DNA of 64,000 nt, taken from contig JASTVH010000007.1 in the NCBI GenBank assembly GCA_042862465.1, positions 1 through 64,000 on the forward strand, read 5' to 3'. Within the stretch, counting starts at the first letter, position 1; every line of letters begins with the position of its first letter. The position numbers and the translations under genes are program-made. Below are positions 63,693-64,000 of this stretch, piece after piece. Under the pieces are notes generated by a model, which saw only the letters and a list, made by a program, of their open reading frames with translations, was not told the DNA's origin and searched no databases. Source of the stretch: JASTVH01 sp042862465 (GTDB lineage Bacteria > Pseudomonadota > Gammaproteobacteria > Pseudomonadales > Oleiphilaceae).

Positions 63693-64000
63693 ATGGAATG
63701 GGAAGCAGTCATCGGGCTGGAAGTGCATGTTCAGCTCGCCACACAATCCAAGATTTTCTCCGGTGCCGGCACGGCTTTCGGCGCCGAGCCCAACACCCAG
63801 GCTTCGGCGGTGGATCTGGCCATGCCGGGCATGCTGCCGGTACTGAACGAAGGCGCCGTGCGCATGGCCACCATGTTCGGCCTGGCGGTGGACTCCGAGA
63901 TCGCCAAGCGGTCGGTGTTCGACCGCAAGAATTACTTCTACCCGGACCTGCCCAAGGGTTACCAGATCAGCCAGATGTATCACCCGATCGTCGGCCCGGG
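63693..64000 (+). CDS. gatB: Asp-tRNA(Asn)/Glu-tRNA(Gln) amidotransferase subunit B, 5' part
   Basis: GatB binds the mischarged tRNA and activates it with ATP for amidation. Only the first 102 codons lie in the window, and the gene runs off the right edge. The start WEAVIGLEVHVQLATQSKIF and KNYFYPDLPKGYQISQ are highly conserved GatB sequence. The ATG at 63693 has AGGAGAG upstream and lies 11 bp after gatA. Confidence 0.95.
   Translation, partial: MEWEAVIGLEVHVQLATQSKIFSGAGTAFGAEPNTQASAVDLAMPGMLPVLNEGAVRMATMFGLAVDSEIAKRSVFDRKNYFYPDLPKGYQISQMYHPIVGP

Overview
The window is a chromosomal segment of a gammaproteobacterium, most likely a marine Marinobacter- or Pseudomonas-like organism. Gene content, gene order and protein motifs all point that way: pilB-pilC-pilD-coaE-yacG, mlaFEDCB-ibaG-murA-hisGDC, kdsD-kdsC-lptC-lptA-lptB-rpoN-hpf-ptsN-rapZ-npr, and gatCAB divergent from mreBCD-maf-rng-yhdP-nit. 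Most of it is conserved core genome. The accessory part is mainly the first 8 kb.

Positions 172-5780 (minus strand) hold a surface-polysaccharide cluster that looks more A/T-rich than the rest. It encodes a sulfotransferase, a family 2 glycosyltransferase, a phosphoribosyltransferase-like protein, a HAD phosphatase-like protein, a polyprenyl-phosphate glycosyl-1-phosphate transferase and a second glycosyltransferase. The first five genes overlap end to end. A tRNA-Thr(CGU) at 5806-5881 separates this cluster from a type IV pilus locus: a PglL-like O-oligosaccharyltransferase, the major pilin pilA with a sigma-54 promoter, and divergent pilB-pilC-pilD followed by coaE and yacG. This resembles the variable pilin locus of Pseudomonas aeruginosa, where glycosylation or accessory genes sit between pilA and tRNA-Thr.

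Positions 13.4-25.3 kb (plus strand) carry a HIT protein, LrgA/LrgB-like membrane proteins, an unrecognised exported protein, TrmO, a hybrid histidine kinase, a YkgJ-type protein, a YfaZ-like outer membrane protein, a large unrecognised lipoprotein, a Bax-like glucosaminidase, a DUF1232 protein and a YihG-like acyltransferase. Positions 25.4-30.5 kb hold a DUF1329/DUF1302 envelope pair (minus) and a thiolase (plus). Then come zapE, zapG and a Nif3-like gene.

Positions 33.1-41.2 kb (minus strand) carry hisC, hisD, hisG, murA, ibaG and the complete Mla phospholipid transport operon. Positions 41.5-51.7 kb (plus strand) carry yrbG, Kdo synthesis, Lpt lipopolysaccharide export, rpoN, the nitrogen-PTS cluster, mgtE and a DarP/YjgA homologue. 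Positions 51.9-61.4 kb (minus strand) carry nit, yhdP, rng, maf, mreD, mreC and mreB. gatC, gatA and the start of gatB run off the right edge.

The most unusual observations are these. mreC can only start at an AUC codon if it keeps its conserved membrane anchor. The polysaccharide cluster contains a coupled PRTase-HAD gene pair of unknown role. The tRNA-Thr/pilin/glycosylation arrangement looks like a variable locus. Several palindromic repeat elements lie between genes, including one set inside the mreB-mreC gap. I see no CRISPR array, intact insertion sequence, prophage or rRNA gene, and no clearly new multi-gene system.
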